Below are positions 1 to 10,260 of a stretch of 64,000 bases of DNA, in pieces. The stretch's first letter is position 1; every line of letters starts with the position of its first letter. A program made the position numbers and the translations under genes. Origin of the DNA: Fidelibacterota bacterium (lineage in GTDB: Bacteria; Fidelibacterota; UBA8477; JABMPR01); contig JABMOS010000113.1 of NCBI GenBank assembly GCA_013203185.1, forward strand, positions 1 to 64,000. The letters run 5' to 3'. The notes below the pieces were generated by a model. That model was not told where the DNA came from. It made no database searches and saw only the letters and a list, made by a program, of their open reading frames with translations.

Positions 1-565
1 ACATGATATCGCAGCACGATGAGGTGTTTGCTTAATATGTTGGATGCGCGGAAAGTGTCTCTTATTTTTTAAGCGATCTTGTCCGAATTACTTTGACGAC
101 TTACAACCCACTTAACATTCTTGAAAAATCTGCGCCAACATTTGATAGACTAATAAACTGGTTTTTCTTATTTTTAAACATCTCACCGCTCCTTATGCAT
201 TTTTTGCTTGGCCCATATTACATAAAGAGATCTAATTTGGCATAGGGGGATTCCTGATAATGGTGGGGGATTTCCCCCATACTGGGAAAATATTCGATAA
301 AACGTGTGAATAAGCCCGATATAATATAATATTATGACGTATATGGTTGTTATGCCCCAATTTTATCAAATAATTTGGGATTCAACCTATCAAAAGCCTA
401 TTGACAAATGTCGTGGTTATCAAGAATGGGTTGCTAAACCCCAGTTAAGTGATCAAGCCTTCGTGTAATTGATAATTCAGGGTAATCTTCCTTCTCATTA
501 TGCTTCCCCTCTGCATCAATAACGAAGTAATTATCAGGGCTTGTAAACACCAATACTGGCTGAGT

Positions 566-1129
566 CTAATTGAGAATAAGTTTGATGACCAACACGACAA
601 TAGATAGGAGAGCACCGACAGCCAGTGATAAATAGCTCAGCCGCAGAAGTTCATACTTCTTTTGCAAGACCACGCCTATTTGATATAAATCCTGTACCAT
701 CAAACGCCGAGCTGCTTCATTGTTGTTGACTGTATCCATCATGTAATCGGTATACTCTTTCTGACTGAATGAAGCAAAAAAACCAAAAAAGAGCGGGTTG
801 GGCATTTGTGAGGGCTGGGTGTAGACTTGACCGCGCTTGAAGCGGGGCAAAACAACTAGGATTGCCAGAAAAAAAGATATAAAGACTGTCAGAGCCAGTG
901 CACTTATGGGGTAAAAATAACTATCGTCCATAAATTCGGTGGAAAACATTTGCGATTGGATAACTGAAAAGAAAATTAAAGCGAAACCAATTATTATATT
1001 GGCTTTTTGATCGGCTATCATACTCAGCGTTACCTGGTGTTGTTGTGCCGTCCTAAGCGTGTGAATGATATCCTGCTGAGTATTTGGATCAATTTCTATG
1101 GGATCTTCTGGATCTCTAATTTTAGTCAT
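566..1129 (-). CDS. Pycsar effector-like (PycTM/DUF5706-type) membrane protein
   Basis: 187 aa; N-terminal 'LSMIADQKANIIIGFALIFFSVIQ' helix after an adaptor segment, second TM, 'NPLFFGFFASFSQKEYTDYM...KYELLRLSYLSLAVG' and final TM, the layout of DUF5706/PycTM proteins. Confidence 0.7.
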   Translation of the reverse strand: MTKIRDPEDPIEIDPNTQQDIIHTLRTAQQHQVTLSMIADQKANIIIGFALIFFSVIQSQMFSTEFMDDSYFYPISALALTVFISFFLAILVVLPRFKRGQVYTQPSQMPNPLFFGFFASFSQKEYTDYMMDTVNNNEAARRLMVQDLYQIGVVLQKKYELLRLSYLSLAVGALLSIVVLVIKLILN

Positions 1130-1391
1130 GGGCTAGCTTTCCTATATTATCTTATCGTGTTGCATATCTAAAATAATCCGTCGATACATGATAAAATAGG
1201 TATTAGTGCTGGATGTTAAAATGCTATACTAGAATTACTATATTGCTGTCTAAATAATTTGGCTGGCAATATTTTGATATTTTTCAATAAGCTCCACCCA
1301 AGAAAAGAAGCTTTGTATTGTAAATCAAAAACTTTAAATAAAATCTTCCACAAAGGGATGAGCATCATTCTTAGGAGAAAGGTATCAAATC

Positions 1392-3332
1392 ATGATGGCG
1401 ACAGATAGAAGTAACACCTACAGGTCAAGACGTACGGGATTGATTCTCTTCTTATTGATATTCTCAGTTACAACTGCCTTTGGCGGAGAGCCAAAGTATG
1501 ACTATCGCATTGATTTGAAGACTATCAAGAAGAATCGATTTCAAGTCGAATTATTCTGCGAGTCCTTTAGCCAGGATACACTTGTCTACCATTTTCCATG
1601 GATAATTCCAGGAACCTACGAGGAAGCCAATTATGGCAAATTCATTCATAAACTGGCTGCATATGATCAAAATGATGAACGCATCAAGGTCAAAAAACAG
1701 GGTAAAAATACATTTATTATCACCCCTGCGACTCACATCAAATCCATTAAATACTGGGTCAGTGCTACCTGGGATAGCAAAAATCCCCGGACCATCTGGC
1801 CTATGGCCGGTACAGGGATTATTGAGGATCGAGTATTTGCCATAAATGCAGGAGGAGTATTTGGATATTTTTCTGGTGAAGAAGAAAAGGCTGTAGATAT
1901 GCATTTTGTTTATCCAGAACATCTTTATGCCATGACTGTTTTGGAGCAGGATTCCAAATCAGCAGGAGAGGTGTTGATATCAACTTCAGATTATCATGAG
2001 CTTATTGATAGTCCTATTCTCTTTGGAAAGCCCGATACAAGCAGCTTTAATATATATGACACAGACGTAATGATTGGTTTTGCCCATGAGACTGATGATA
2101 CAAAGAGAGCTGCCGGTATTTCACAGACACTTGATGCCTCCATGGCAGCCATTGAATCATACATCGATACCCTCCCAGCAGAGGAATATGCTTATCTTAT
2201 TTATTATGCCAATGAATATGGATTAGGTAAAATCCTGGATAATCAAAGATTTGTCATTCTAAAGGGTCTCATATATTTGATTCGGAACGGACTCCCTATT
2301 GGGGGGGCACTGGAGCACAACAAGTCCTCATTTTATTACCTCCCTGATCCTGGACCAGGTTACACTGAGAACATATCTGAGGTTATCGAGGATATTTCCA
2401 TACATGAGTTCATGCACATTTTAACGCCCCTCAATCTCAGGACACAGCACATTCACAACTGGGACTACACAGAGCCAGTTATGTCGAAACATTTATGGCT
2501 CTATGAAGGAGTTACAGAGTATATGTCCCTGATCATTCAGGTCAATGGTGGTATGCTTACACCCAAGGAATTCATCGCATGGCGGATGGAGAGTAAGATT
2601 CGGAATGGAGAAAAATTCCCCTTCGAAGAAATGAGCTTTACTGAAATGTCCACGGGTGTCCTGGAAAAACCATACAAGAAAAATTACAATCAGGTTTATC
2701 AGCGTGGTGCCGTGCTTGGTATGCTGCTGGATATAGAAATTATCCGACTCACAGAGGGGCGGAAGCGTCTCATCGATGTCATGTATGAACTTATCGATGA
2801 TTATGGCCAAACCAGACCCATGGATGAAGACATGGTATTCGAGCTATTTACTGAGAAGGTGCATCCCGACCTCAGAGACTTTTTCACAAAATATATTGAA
2901 GGCCGAGAAGCGTTGCCTTACCAGGAGATACTACAGCATGTTGGCGTTATTTATGAAACAGATACCACATTATCATTACCCCGTCATCCCCTGAGAGATA
3001 ATGGGGGCAAATACACAAATATTTCCTTGGGGGGCAAACGGAATATTAAAAAAGTTGGTAAGAAAGATGAGATTGGCTTTCAGGCAGGCGATAAAGTAGA
3101 TCGAAATTTTTACTTCGATACCTACTTTGACGATTTTGGTAACCCCCTGCCAGAAGAGATGATGGTTACCTTTGAAGTCGAAAGGGATACAACACAAATC
3201 ACCCTCTCAGATTCAATAAGTTACAAGGAGGAGGAAGTCTTTCATCAATTGCGGATCATGAAAGAGATGACTCCCCTGCAGTCCAAATATTTTAATATCT
3301 GGTTAGGGTTTGAGCCTATAGCGACTGAATAG
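1392..3332 (+). CDS. M61-family (glycyl aminopeptidase-like) secreted metallopeptidase
   Basis: Signal-like N-terminus; zinc motif HEFMH (HEXXH) in 'EDISIHEFMHILTPLNLR'; 'WLYEGVTEYMS' downstream Glu region; M61-type N-terminal domain. Confidence 0.85.
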   Translation: MMATDRSNTYRSRRTGLILFLLIFSVTTAFGGEPKYDYRIDLKTIKKNRFQVELFCESFSQDTLVYHFPWIIPGTYEEANYGKFIHKLAAYDQNDERIKVKKQGKNTFIITPATHIKSIKYWVSATWDSKNPRTIWPMAGTGIIEDRVFAINAGGVFGYFSGEEEKAVDMHFVYPEHLYAMTVLEQDSKSAGEVLISTSDYHELIDSPILFGKPDTSSFNIYDTDVMIGFAHETDDTKRAAGISQTLDASMAAIESYIDTLPAEEYAYLIYYANEYGLGKILDNQRFVILKGLIYLIRNGLPIGGALEHNKSSFYYLPDPGPGYTENISEVIEDISIHEFMHILTPLNLRTQHIHNWDYTEPVMSKHLWLYEGVTEYMSLIIQVNGGMLTPKEFIAWRMESKIRNGEKFPFEEMSFTEMSTGVLEKPYKKNYNQVYQRGAVLGMLLDIEIIRLTEGRKRLIDVMYELIDDYGQTRPMDEDMVFELFTEKVHPDLRDFFTKYIEGREALPYQEILQHVGVIYETDTTLSLPRHPLRDNGGKYTNISLGGKRNIKKVGKKDEIGFQAGDKVDRNFYFDTYFDDFGNPLPEEMMVTFEVERDTTQITLSDSISYKEEEVFHQLRIMKEMTPLQSKYFNIWLGFEPIATE

Positions 3333-3388
3333 CTGCACTGGACCCCCTGGGAACCATTTCTAGTTAATATTTTGAAGGGAGGAGTAAA

Positions 3389-3949
3389 ATGATAAGACTG
3401 GGGCCAAAAATTGTACTACTAATTACTTTGCTTCCACTTTTTGGGAATTTTCAGCTCATTGCCCAAGGGGTTACTCTCTTTTATGATGGCAACAAATCAA
3501 TTCGAAATTGCAGGATCATTGAAGTCTCAGAGCTGGAAGTTAGCGTTGAGTACACACCCTTTCTTCCAGGTGTTTATGTGAGTAGGAATTTGACTTTAGA
3601 CTCCATTATTGGAATTCGCGAATTCAGCCGATCAAACAAATATGCTCCCTACCTCATGCTCCTTGGAAGCTACCTGGCTGTGAAGTACTTCATGCAGGAT
3701 CCCGTTCCTCGATCAGAGAAAACCCTGAGTGAGAGATTTGCCACCTGGTTAGATGAACCCCTTAACTTTCTGTCCAGTGTATGCATTGGTGGGAGTACGG
3801 GCTACATCGCAGGTTACATTTTGCTCGGAGGGAATCGTGAATTGATCGTGTTGAAGAAATTATCGAGCTCAGAAAAGCAAATGGCCCTCACCCCTCACAT
3901 TAAGCCCTCAATGCGCGGGGGACATCCAAAGGAGAGTGACAAGCCGTAA
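3389..3949 (+). CDS. hypothetical exported/membrane protein
   Basis: 186 aa ORF with RBS GGGAGGAG upstream of ATG; signal-like N-terminus and two hydrophobic segments. Confidence 0.6.
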   Translation: MIRLGPKIVLLITLLPLFGNFQLIAQGVTLFYDGNKSIRNCRIIEVSELEVSVEYTPFLPGVYVSRNLTLDSIIGIREFSRSNKYAPYLMLLGSYLAVKYFMQDPVPRSEKTLSERFATWLDEPLNFLSSVCIGGSTGYIAGYILLGGNRELIVLKKLSSSEKQMALTPHIKPSMRGGHPKESDKP

Positions 3950-4032
3950 TTTCAATCCTATCGTTATGTATAAGCATTTTTTAAAGTATATTGCCTTGAT
4001 TCAGTCTAAATGGAATATTAAGTAGTGGAATT

Positions 4033-4407
4033 ATGAACGATCATGTAGAAAACTCAAATCTTTCTGGAGATATTGACCCCTTATTTCTTTCGCGTCTGGA
4101 AGATTTAGGAGGATCAAAATTAGCCAATGAACTAGTCAATATGTATCTGATTAGAGGATCTCAACTCCTGGATACAATCTCAGCGGGATACGAGGCTAGA
4201 GATTTCGGAGTGGTTAAAAATGCAGCCCATTCACTCATCTCAAGTGCCGGGAATTTAGGAGGGAAAAAAGTCTCCAGCCTTGCAAAATTGATTGAAACCG
4301 CAGCAATTGAGGAACAATTTGATCAAATGCCTGAGCTTCTGGCTAACCTTAGCTCCACACAAGAAGCCTTTCAGCAATATTTAAGAGGAGCCATTGGGAA
4401 CATATGA
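4033..4407 (+). CDS. Hpt-domain phosphotransfer protein
   Basis: 124 aa; 'VVKNAAHSLISSAGNLGGKKVSSLAKLIE' is a canonical Hpt motif (AHxLxSSAxNLG). Confidence 0.85.
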   Translation: MNDHVENSNLSGDIDPLFLSRLEDLGGSKLANELVNMYLIRGSQLLDTISAGYEARDFGVVKNAAHSLISSAGNLGGKKVSSLAKLIETAAIEEQFDQMPELLANLSSTQEAFQQYLRGAIGNI

Positions 4408-4775
4408 AAAGAATAGCTATCGTAGAGGATAACCCAGACAATCTCATGTTAGCGGAAGCCATTCTTGGGTCACTCTACGACATTGTAAGTTATGAGAATG
4501 GAATAGATGCTCTTGACGGTTTGCCAGAAGCGAACGTTAGTCTGGTATTACTGGACATTTCTTTGCCACGTATGGATGGCGTCGCCGTGTTGGAATCAAT
4601 GCGTCTGGATGACAAATTGAAACACCTACCAGTAATCGCCCTCACTGCCCATGCCATGGTCGGTGATAGAGAGAAATATATGGAGAAGGGTTTTGATGAA
4701 TATTTTACCAAACCCATTGTCGATTTCAATGCTCTCATCGAATTGGTTGAACGCATGATCGATACGGTTCATTAA
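4404..4775 (+). CDS. single-domain response regulator (REC)
   Basis: 'IAIVEDNPDN', 'LVLLDISLPRMDG', 'PVIALTAHAM', 'EYFTKPI' motifs; ATGA overlap with the preceding Hpt gene. Confidence 0.92.
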   Translation: MKRIAIVEDNPDNLMLAEAILGSLYDIVSYENGIDALDGLPEANVSLVLLDISLPRMDGVAVLESMRLDDKLKHLPVIALTAHAMVGDREKYMEKGFDEYFTKPIVDFNALIELVERMIDTVH

Positions 4776-4789
4776 GGGAAATTCACTCC

Positions 4790-7700
4790 ATGTTGATGCT
4801 GGCTGAACTACTCTTTCTGCTCACCTCGCTGGCACTTCTTGTCTTCCTCGTCATCCTTGGTGAACGTTTTCGACTCCACGTCCAAAAGGGGTGGTATGTA
4901 ATCATCGCAGCATTTTCCCTGCTGTTTATCGGTGCCTCAGTTGAATTTTTCGACAGTTTTGAACAGAGCTCTCTCGCTGACTCCCTAAATACTCCCCTCA
5001 TTCAAATTGGTGTGAAGTATTTTGCCGGATACGCACTGGGATTATTATTGCTTCTGGTAGGGCTGGTTCTCTGGGCACCTACAGTTGTTGCATCACGTGA
5101 GAGATACCTCCTCCGAATCAAGAATAGCGAACGCCGTTATCGACTGCTTACGGAAAATGCCAGTGATATGCTGGCTGAGCACGAATTGGATGGGAACTTC
5201 AGTTTTGTAACTCCGGCATCTACTTCAATCGTAGGATATTCAGCTGAAGAGCTCATTGGTCACTCCATCTATGACTATGTGGACCCGGATCAGTTAGAGT
5301 TTATCCAATCTGAACATAAGCGAATATTAGAGTCCAACGACCCGATTCCTGTCACCTATCAGTTTCGACATAAAGAAGGACACTATATCTGGTTGGAATC
5401 TTCCACCAGGATATACCAACCCTCAGAAGATGAAGAACCCAGAATTCTCTCTGTCAGCCGCGATGTTTCACAACGCGTGGAATTTGAAGCAAATCTTCAA
5501 AAGCTAAATGCTTCCCTTGATGAGCAGCAGCGCAGGGTTCGCCTTCTATATGAGCTTTCGGCCAGCACAGATCTTTCTATTGAGGAGCAATTGGAAGCCA
5601 CCCTGAAAGCAGGTCTTGAGAATCTGGGAATGGAACTGGGAATAATTAGCCGAATTCAGGAAACGGAATATAAGGTATTGCACTTTTATCCCGAATCCTC
5701 TGGATTGTCTCAAGGGCAAATTTTTGACTTGGGTGATACGTATTGTAGCATAGCTCTGATTGCCAAAGATATCGTAGCAATTGATGAAATGAAATCATCT
5801 GAATTCGTTTCCCATCCATGCTACAAAGCCTTTAACCTTGAATCCTATATTGGCGTACCCATAACTGTAAATGATAAATCCTATGGAACGCTGAATTTCT
5901 CACGTTCTAAACCCAGAGATATTCCGTTTACTGTATCTGACCAGGATTTTGTCCGATTAATGGGGCAATGGGTGAGTCGAGTTATCGAGCAGGACAGAGC
6001 TACCAGGGAATTGCAAAGGAGCGAAGAAAAATTTAGAGCGGTAGTTCGATCAGCCGTGGTTGGCGTGATCACGATGGATGCTTATGGCACAATTGAAAGC
6101 TACAATGATTCTGCTCAACAGATGTTTGGATATTCTGTGAAGGAGGTCCGAGGAAAAAACATAAAAATGCTCATGGGTCCTCCTGAATCAGATGAACATG
6201 ATATGTACCTCACAAATTATAGAGAGGGTCGTCCACGCAAGAAAATTGGAGAATCCCGTGAAGTAGTGGGCCGCCGGAAAAATGGTGATATTATTTACCT
6301 GGATCTGGGGGTCAATGAAATCAAAATCGAGGGGAATCGATTTTTCACGGGCACTTTTCGAGATATCACAGAGATGAAAAAAGCAGCTGATGATTTAGCC
6401 AATGCCCACTTGCAGCTTAAGAGTGTCTTTAATTCTGCAACCCAGGTGGGAATTATTGCCACGGATATAGAGGGTAAAATTACCATTTTCAATCCTGGAG
6501 CAGAACGCATGCTGGGATACACCAGCGATGAAGTCTTAGGTAAAGAATCTGATATCTTTCATCTTGAATCTGAGGTGAAACAAAGGGCAAAGGAGTTGAG
6601 AAGACAACTTGGCCGCCCGATTACTGGTTTTGATACGTATGTGGCCTTGGCAAAGTTGGGTGGTTACGCCGAAAAAGAATGGACCTACGTTCGCAAAGAT
6701 GGCAGTCAACTAACTGTAGATTCAGCAGTAACGGCAACCAGAGATACTTCTGGAGAAATAACAGGTTTTCTCGGAATCGCCCTTGATATTACTCAAAGGA
6801 AACGTGGTGAGGAAGCGCTCCGATTGGCGAAATCTGTTGCTGAAGAAGCCAACAGGACAAAAAGCGAGTTTCTCACAAATATGAGTCACGAACTCAGAAC
6901 ACCACTGAACTCAGTAATTGGATTTTCAAACATCATTTTGAGAAATACTGAATCAAAGTTGGATGATAAGGAAATTATCTATCTCGAACGAATTCAAGCC
7001 AATGGAAAGCATCTTCTCGAATTGATCAATGATATCCTTGATCTTTCCAAAGTTGAAGCTGGTAGTATGGACCTGGAAATTGTTAGTATCAACGTAGGTG
7101 ACCTAATCCGAGATCTTATTGGTCAGGTTGAGAGTCAGGTTGCTCAAAAACCGGTTAATCTTGTTGAAGTTTTTCCAGAGAAGATAATTGAGATCCAAAC
7201 CGACCCAGGAAAGCTCAAACAAATTATTCTGAATCTGGTTTCAAACGCCATAAAGTTTACGGATGAAGGCGAAGTGAAAGTTGAGGTCATTACACATCCT
7301 GTAACAAATCGGCCCCTCTCTATCAGTGTAATTGACTCTGGGATCGGAATTCCAGAGGATCGCATCGGTCATATTTTTGATGAATTTGAACAGGTAGATT
7401 CCAGCACCCAACGTAAATATGGTGGTACAGGATTGGGTCTATCCATTAGCCGTGCCCTCTGCCAACTCATGGGGTATAGCTTGGACGTTAATAGTGAAGT
7501 TGGCAAGGGGTCGACATTCAAAATTTCAATACCCCTGAATGATCCCGTAGCACGAGTAGAAGAGTCCATTCGCCAAACGACTCGTGCTTCAGATCGAGCA
7601 TCAGGTTTGGAGACGGATGGAAGCTTCAAAGGGAAACATATTCTACTTGTGGATGACGATCCTGATTCGCTGACTCTCCTCACACATTACTTGAAAGATA

Positions 7701-8359
7701 CTGAATGTGAGCTGGAAACAGCACCCTCCACTGCTGCTGCTATGACTGCGGTGAAACGTCGAAAACCCGATCTCATCACACTGGACCTCAGGATGCCAGA
7801 CGAGACTGGTGATGTTTTCCTGGCAGCACTAAGGGCAAACAAAGAATATGCTGATATTCCAGTGGTGGTAGTGAGTATCGTGGCGCGGGAAAATCGAGGT
7901 AAATTACCAGGCGCTACAGATTTCGTGCAAAAACCAGTAAATCAGCATGACCTTCTATGGGCTATCCGTAGAAATATTCAAAAGGCCCCGTGTTGTGTAC
8001 TACTGGTAGAAGATGATGCAGATATGAGGGATCTTATCTCCGAATACCTATCAGATCTTCAACTTGAACTCAGGACTGCAGGAAATGGTCAAGAAGCTCT
8101 TGATATTCTTGAAGATTATGTCCCTAATTTGATACTTCTTGATTTAAAAATGCCAGAAATGGACGGGATGAAATTTCTAGAAGTATTAGAGACCAGCACC
8201 AGCCATACCATGCCGCGTGTCATGATAATTACAGGTAAAAATTTAAGTCCCCAAGAAGAACTCTTGATAAAAAATGATGGCATCACTATTATCAGGAAGG
8301 ATCAAGATTTTGAAAAAGAGCTCAGGCACCAAATGCTAAACATATTTTTAGAAAAATAG
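4790..8359 (+). CDS. hybrid sensor histidine kinase (TM-PAS-GAF-PAS-PAS-HisKA-HATPase-REC-REC)
   Basis: H-box 'FLTNMSHELRTPLNSVIGFS', N/G boxes 'NLVSNAIKFTDEG', 'DSGIGIPEDR', 'GGTGLGLSIS'; two receivers 'HILLVDDDPDSL', 'CVLLVEDDADM'. Confidence 0.95.
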   Translation: MLMLAELLFLLTSLALLVFLVILGERFRLHVQKGWYVIIAAFSLLFIGASVEFFDSFEQSSLADSLNTPLIQIGVKYFAGYALGLLLLLVGLVLWAPTVVASRERYLLRIKNSERRYRLLTENASDMLAEHELDGNFSFVTPASTSIVGYSAEELIGHSIYDYVDPDQLEFIQSEHKRILESNDPIPVTYQFRHKEGHYIWLESSTRIYQPSEDEEPRILSVSRDVSQRVEFEANLQKLNASLDEQQRRVRLLYELSASTDLSIEEQLEATLKAGLENLGMELGIISRIQETEYKVLHFYPESSGLSQGQIFDLGDTYCSIALIAKDIVAIDEMKSSEFVSHPCYKAFNLESYIGVPITVNDKSYGTLNFSRSKPRDIPFTVSDQDFVRLMGQWVSRVIEQDRATRELQRSEEKFRAVVRSAVVGVITMDAYGTIESYNDSAQQMFGYSVKEVRGKNIKMLMGPPESDEHDMYLTNYREGRPRKKIGESREVVGRRKNGDIIYLDLGVNEIKIEGNRFFTGTFRDITEMKKAADDLANAHLQLKSVFNSATQVGIIATDIEGKITIFNPGAERMLGYTSDEVLGKESDIFHLESEVKQRAKELRRQLGRPITGFDTYVALAKLGGYAEKEWTYVRKDGSQLTVDSAVTATRDTSGEITGFLGIALDITQRKRGEEALRLAKSVAEEANRTKSEFLTNMSHELRTPLNSVIGFSNIILRNTESKLDDKEIIYLERIQANGKHLLELINDILDLSKVEAGSMDLEIVSINVGDLIRDLIGQVESQVAQKPVNLVEVFPEKIIEIQTDPGKLKQIILNLVSNAIKFTDEGEVKVEVITHPVTNRPLSISVIDSGIGIPEDRIGHIFDEFEQVDSSTQRKYGGTGLGLSISRALCQLMGYSLDVNSEVGKGSTFKISIPLNDPVARVEESIRQTTRASDRASGLETDGSFKGKHILLVDDDPDSLTLLTHYLKDTECELETAPSTAAAMTAVKRRKPDLITLDLRMPDETGDVFLAALRANKEYADIPVVVVSIVARENRGKLPGATDFVQKPVNQHDLLWAIRRNIQKAPCCVLLVEDDADMRDLISEYLSDLQLELRTAGNGQEALDILEDYVPNLILLDLKMPEMDGMKFLEVLETSTSHTMPRVMIITGKNLSPQEELLIKNDGITIIRKDQDFEKELRHQMLNIFLEK

Positions 8360-8362
8360 AGC

Positions 8363-9892
8363 ATGGAAGAATTTCAAAAAGTTTACCTGCAAAAAATGGG
8401 ATCGAGAATTGAGGCCTTAAGGGCTGCTGGGAAAGGGCTCTCATTCAATTTCGAAGAATCGGCTATTTCTGCAAGACGGTTAGCCCACTCTCTTCGCGGA
8501 TCAGGTGCAACTTATGGATTCCCGAGAATTAGCGAACTCTCGGCTGCTTTAGAAGATGCTGCCGACGATATGTTGGCCGAATCACTGGCCCACCTGATTG
8601 CCCATCTTCAGGAACTATATGATGGAACACGAACTGATCGTGAAAAAATCCTGGTTGTTGATGACGCTGACGAGATAAGGTTGATGTTGGGGGTCATCTT
8701 ACAAAAGCAGGGATATGAGGTGACGACTGCTGAAACGGCCCAGGAAGGCATGGACTTTCTTGCAAAAGAGTCATTTGATGTCATGATATTAGATTTGGTC
8801 CTACCTGACATGGATGGCAGGAATTTTCTTATCAAGCTGAGAGAGGATCATCGTACAGCCACCTTACCAGTCCTGGTTCTTTCTGCAAAAAACAGTCCGC
8901 AAATTAAAGCCGAATGTTTTGCCCTGGGTGCAGACGACTATTTTGAAAAACCGCTTGATCCTGCCTTGCTGACCACCAGGGTTGCAGTCACATTGCAACG
9001 CAGTCGCAACCTGGAAAAGCAAACACGCTTTGATCATCTCACCAACCTTCCAAACCGGGCAGCTTTTTCGGAGAATTTTGAATCCCAAAGTAAACTGGCA
9101 AATCGTGAGGATACGCCACTCTGTCTGGCCATGCTTGATTTAGATGAATTCAAAAAAATAAACGATGAATATGGACATATGGTTGGTGATGAAGCACTTC
9201 GTTATGCGGCGACTCAGATTCGAGAGAAATTGCGACAATCAGATTATGTGGCCCGCTGGGGTGGGGAAGAGTTTGCAGTGCTGTTACCTGCTACCCTTGA
9301 AAATGAGGGGAAGGCTGCCCTGACCAAGGCGCTTTCCCATTTAAATCATTTTCCACTGGTCACAAAAACCGGGGCATCAATTTCCATCTCTTTTTCAGGT
9401 GGTGTCTACCAAGTAAAACCAGGTGATGGTCTGGAGCAGGCCCTTTCACAGGCGGATGCAGTGCTGTATCAGGCGAAAGCAGGTGGTAGAAACTGTATCA
9501 TGGCTTCCGAGGACGAAATTGAGATTAGACCTACCAGGATTCTACTGGCAGAAGATGATGAACTCACAGCAGAATTTATACTCCATCGATTGCGCAAGGA
9601 TGGTTTCCAAATTGATCACTTCGATCGTGGTGATGCAGCTCTGGAGGCTGCACGGAAATCAAAATACGATCTGGCCATTTATGATGTAAAAATGCCAGGA
9701 ATGGAAGGCTTTGAGCTTCTGCAAAGAACCCGAGGGGACTCCATGAACCAAAAAACCCCAGTGATAATGCTGACTTCCATGGGCAGTGAACAGGATATCA
9801 CAAGAGGTCTTAAACTGGGGGCAAACGACTACGTATTAAAACCATTTAGTCCTATGGAGTTACTTGCCAGAATCCGACGCCTGTTGAAATGA
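8363..9892 (+). CDS. Hpt-REC-GGDEF-REC protein (diguanylate cyclase)
   Basis: N-terminal Hpt-like 'SARRLAHSLRGSGATYGFPRI'; REC 'DVMILDLVLPDMDG'; 'RWGGEEFAVLLP' with RQSD (RxxD I-site) five residues upstream; C-terminal REC 'DLAIYDVKMPGMEG'. Confidence 0.93.
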   Translation: MEEFQKVYLQKMGSRIEALRAAGKGLSFNFEESAISARRLAHSLRGSGATYGFPRISELSAALEDAADDMLAESLAHLIAHLQELYDGTRTDREKILVVDDADEIRLMLGVILQKQGYEVTTAETAQEGMDFLAKESFDVMILDLVLPDMDGRNFLIKLREDHRTATLPVLVLSAKNSPQIKAECFALGADDYFEKPLDPALLTTRVAVTLQRSRNLEKQTRFDHLTNLPNRAAFSENFESQSKLANREDTPLCLAMLDLDEFKKINDEYGHMVGDEALRYAATQIREKLRQSDYVARWGGEEFAVLLPATLENEGKAALTKALSHLNHFPLVTKTGASISISFSGGVYQVKPGDGLEQALSQADAVLYQAKAGGRNCIMASEDEIEIRPTRILLAEDDELTAEFILHRLRKDGFQIDHFDRGDAALEAARKSKYDLAIYDVKMPGMEGFELLQRTRGDSMNQKTPVIMLTSMGSEQDITRGLKLGANDYVLKPFSPMELLARIRRLLK

Positions 9893-10260
9893 GCTATTCG
9901 CTATTAATCATAGATGATGACGAAGATATCCGCCTGATTCTAAACTCCGTTCTTGCATCAATTGATAGCCTGACCGTTTTTGAGGCAGCTGATGGGGCGA
10001 CGGCGCGCGAGATGATGCAGAATCAAAAGATTGATGGTATCATTTTAGACTACCAATTGCCTGATATGAGTGGTGAAGAGTTGTTGGGAATAATTAAAAA
10101 CCCCTTATCATCCGATCAACCTGCTGTGGTCATGCTCTCTGCCAGAGATGATAAAGATTTGGTTGAGAAGTGGCTTGGTATGGGAGCAAAGGCAGTGCTA
10201 AGAAAACCATTTAACCCTTTTGAACTCCTCGGGCAGCTTAGGACTCAACTTGAATTCTGA
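9889..10260 (+). CDS. single-domain response regulator (REC)
   Basis: 'LLIIDDDEDIR', 'GIILDYQLPDMSG', 'AVLRKPFNP'; ATGA overlap with preceding gene. Confidence 0.92.
   Translation: MSYSLLIIDDDEDIRLILNSVLASIDSLTVFEAADGATAREMMQNQKIDGIILDYQLPDMSGEELLGIIKNPLSSDQPAVVMLSARDDKDLVEKWLGMGAKAVLRKPFNPFELLGQLRTQLEF

Noticed and set aside
566-1129. Complete Pycsar anti-phage system
   Set aside because: No nucleotidyl cyclase is visible next to the effector-like gene; only an orphan effector-like protein can be supported.
1261-1280. Possible sigma-54 promoter TGGCAATATTTTGATA upstream of the M61 gene
   Set aside because: Spacing to the -12 element is off by one and the GC is missing.
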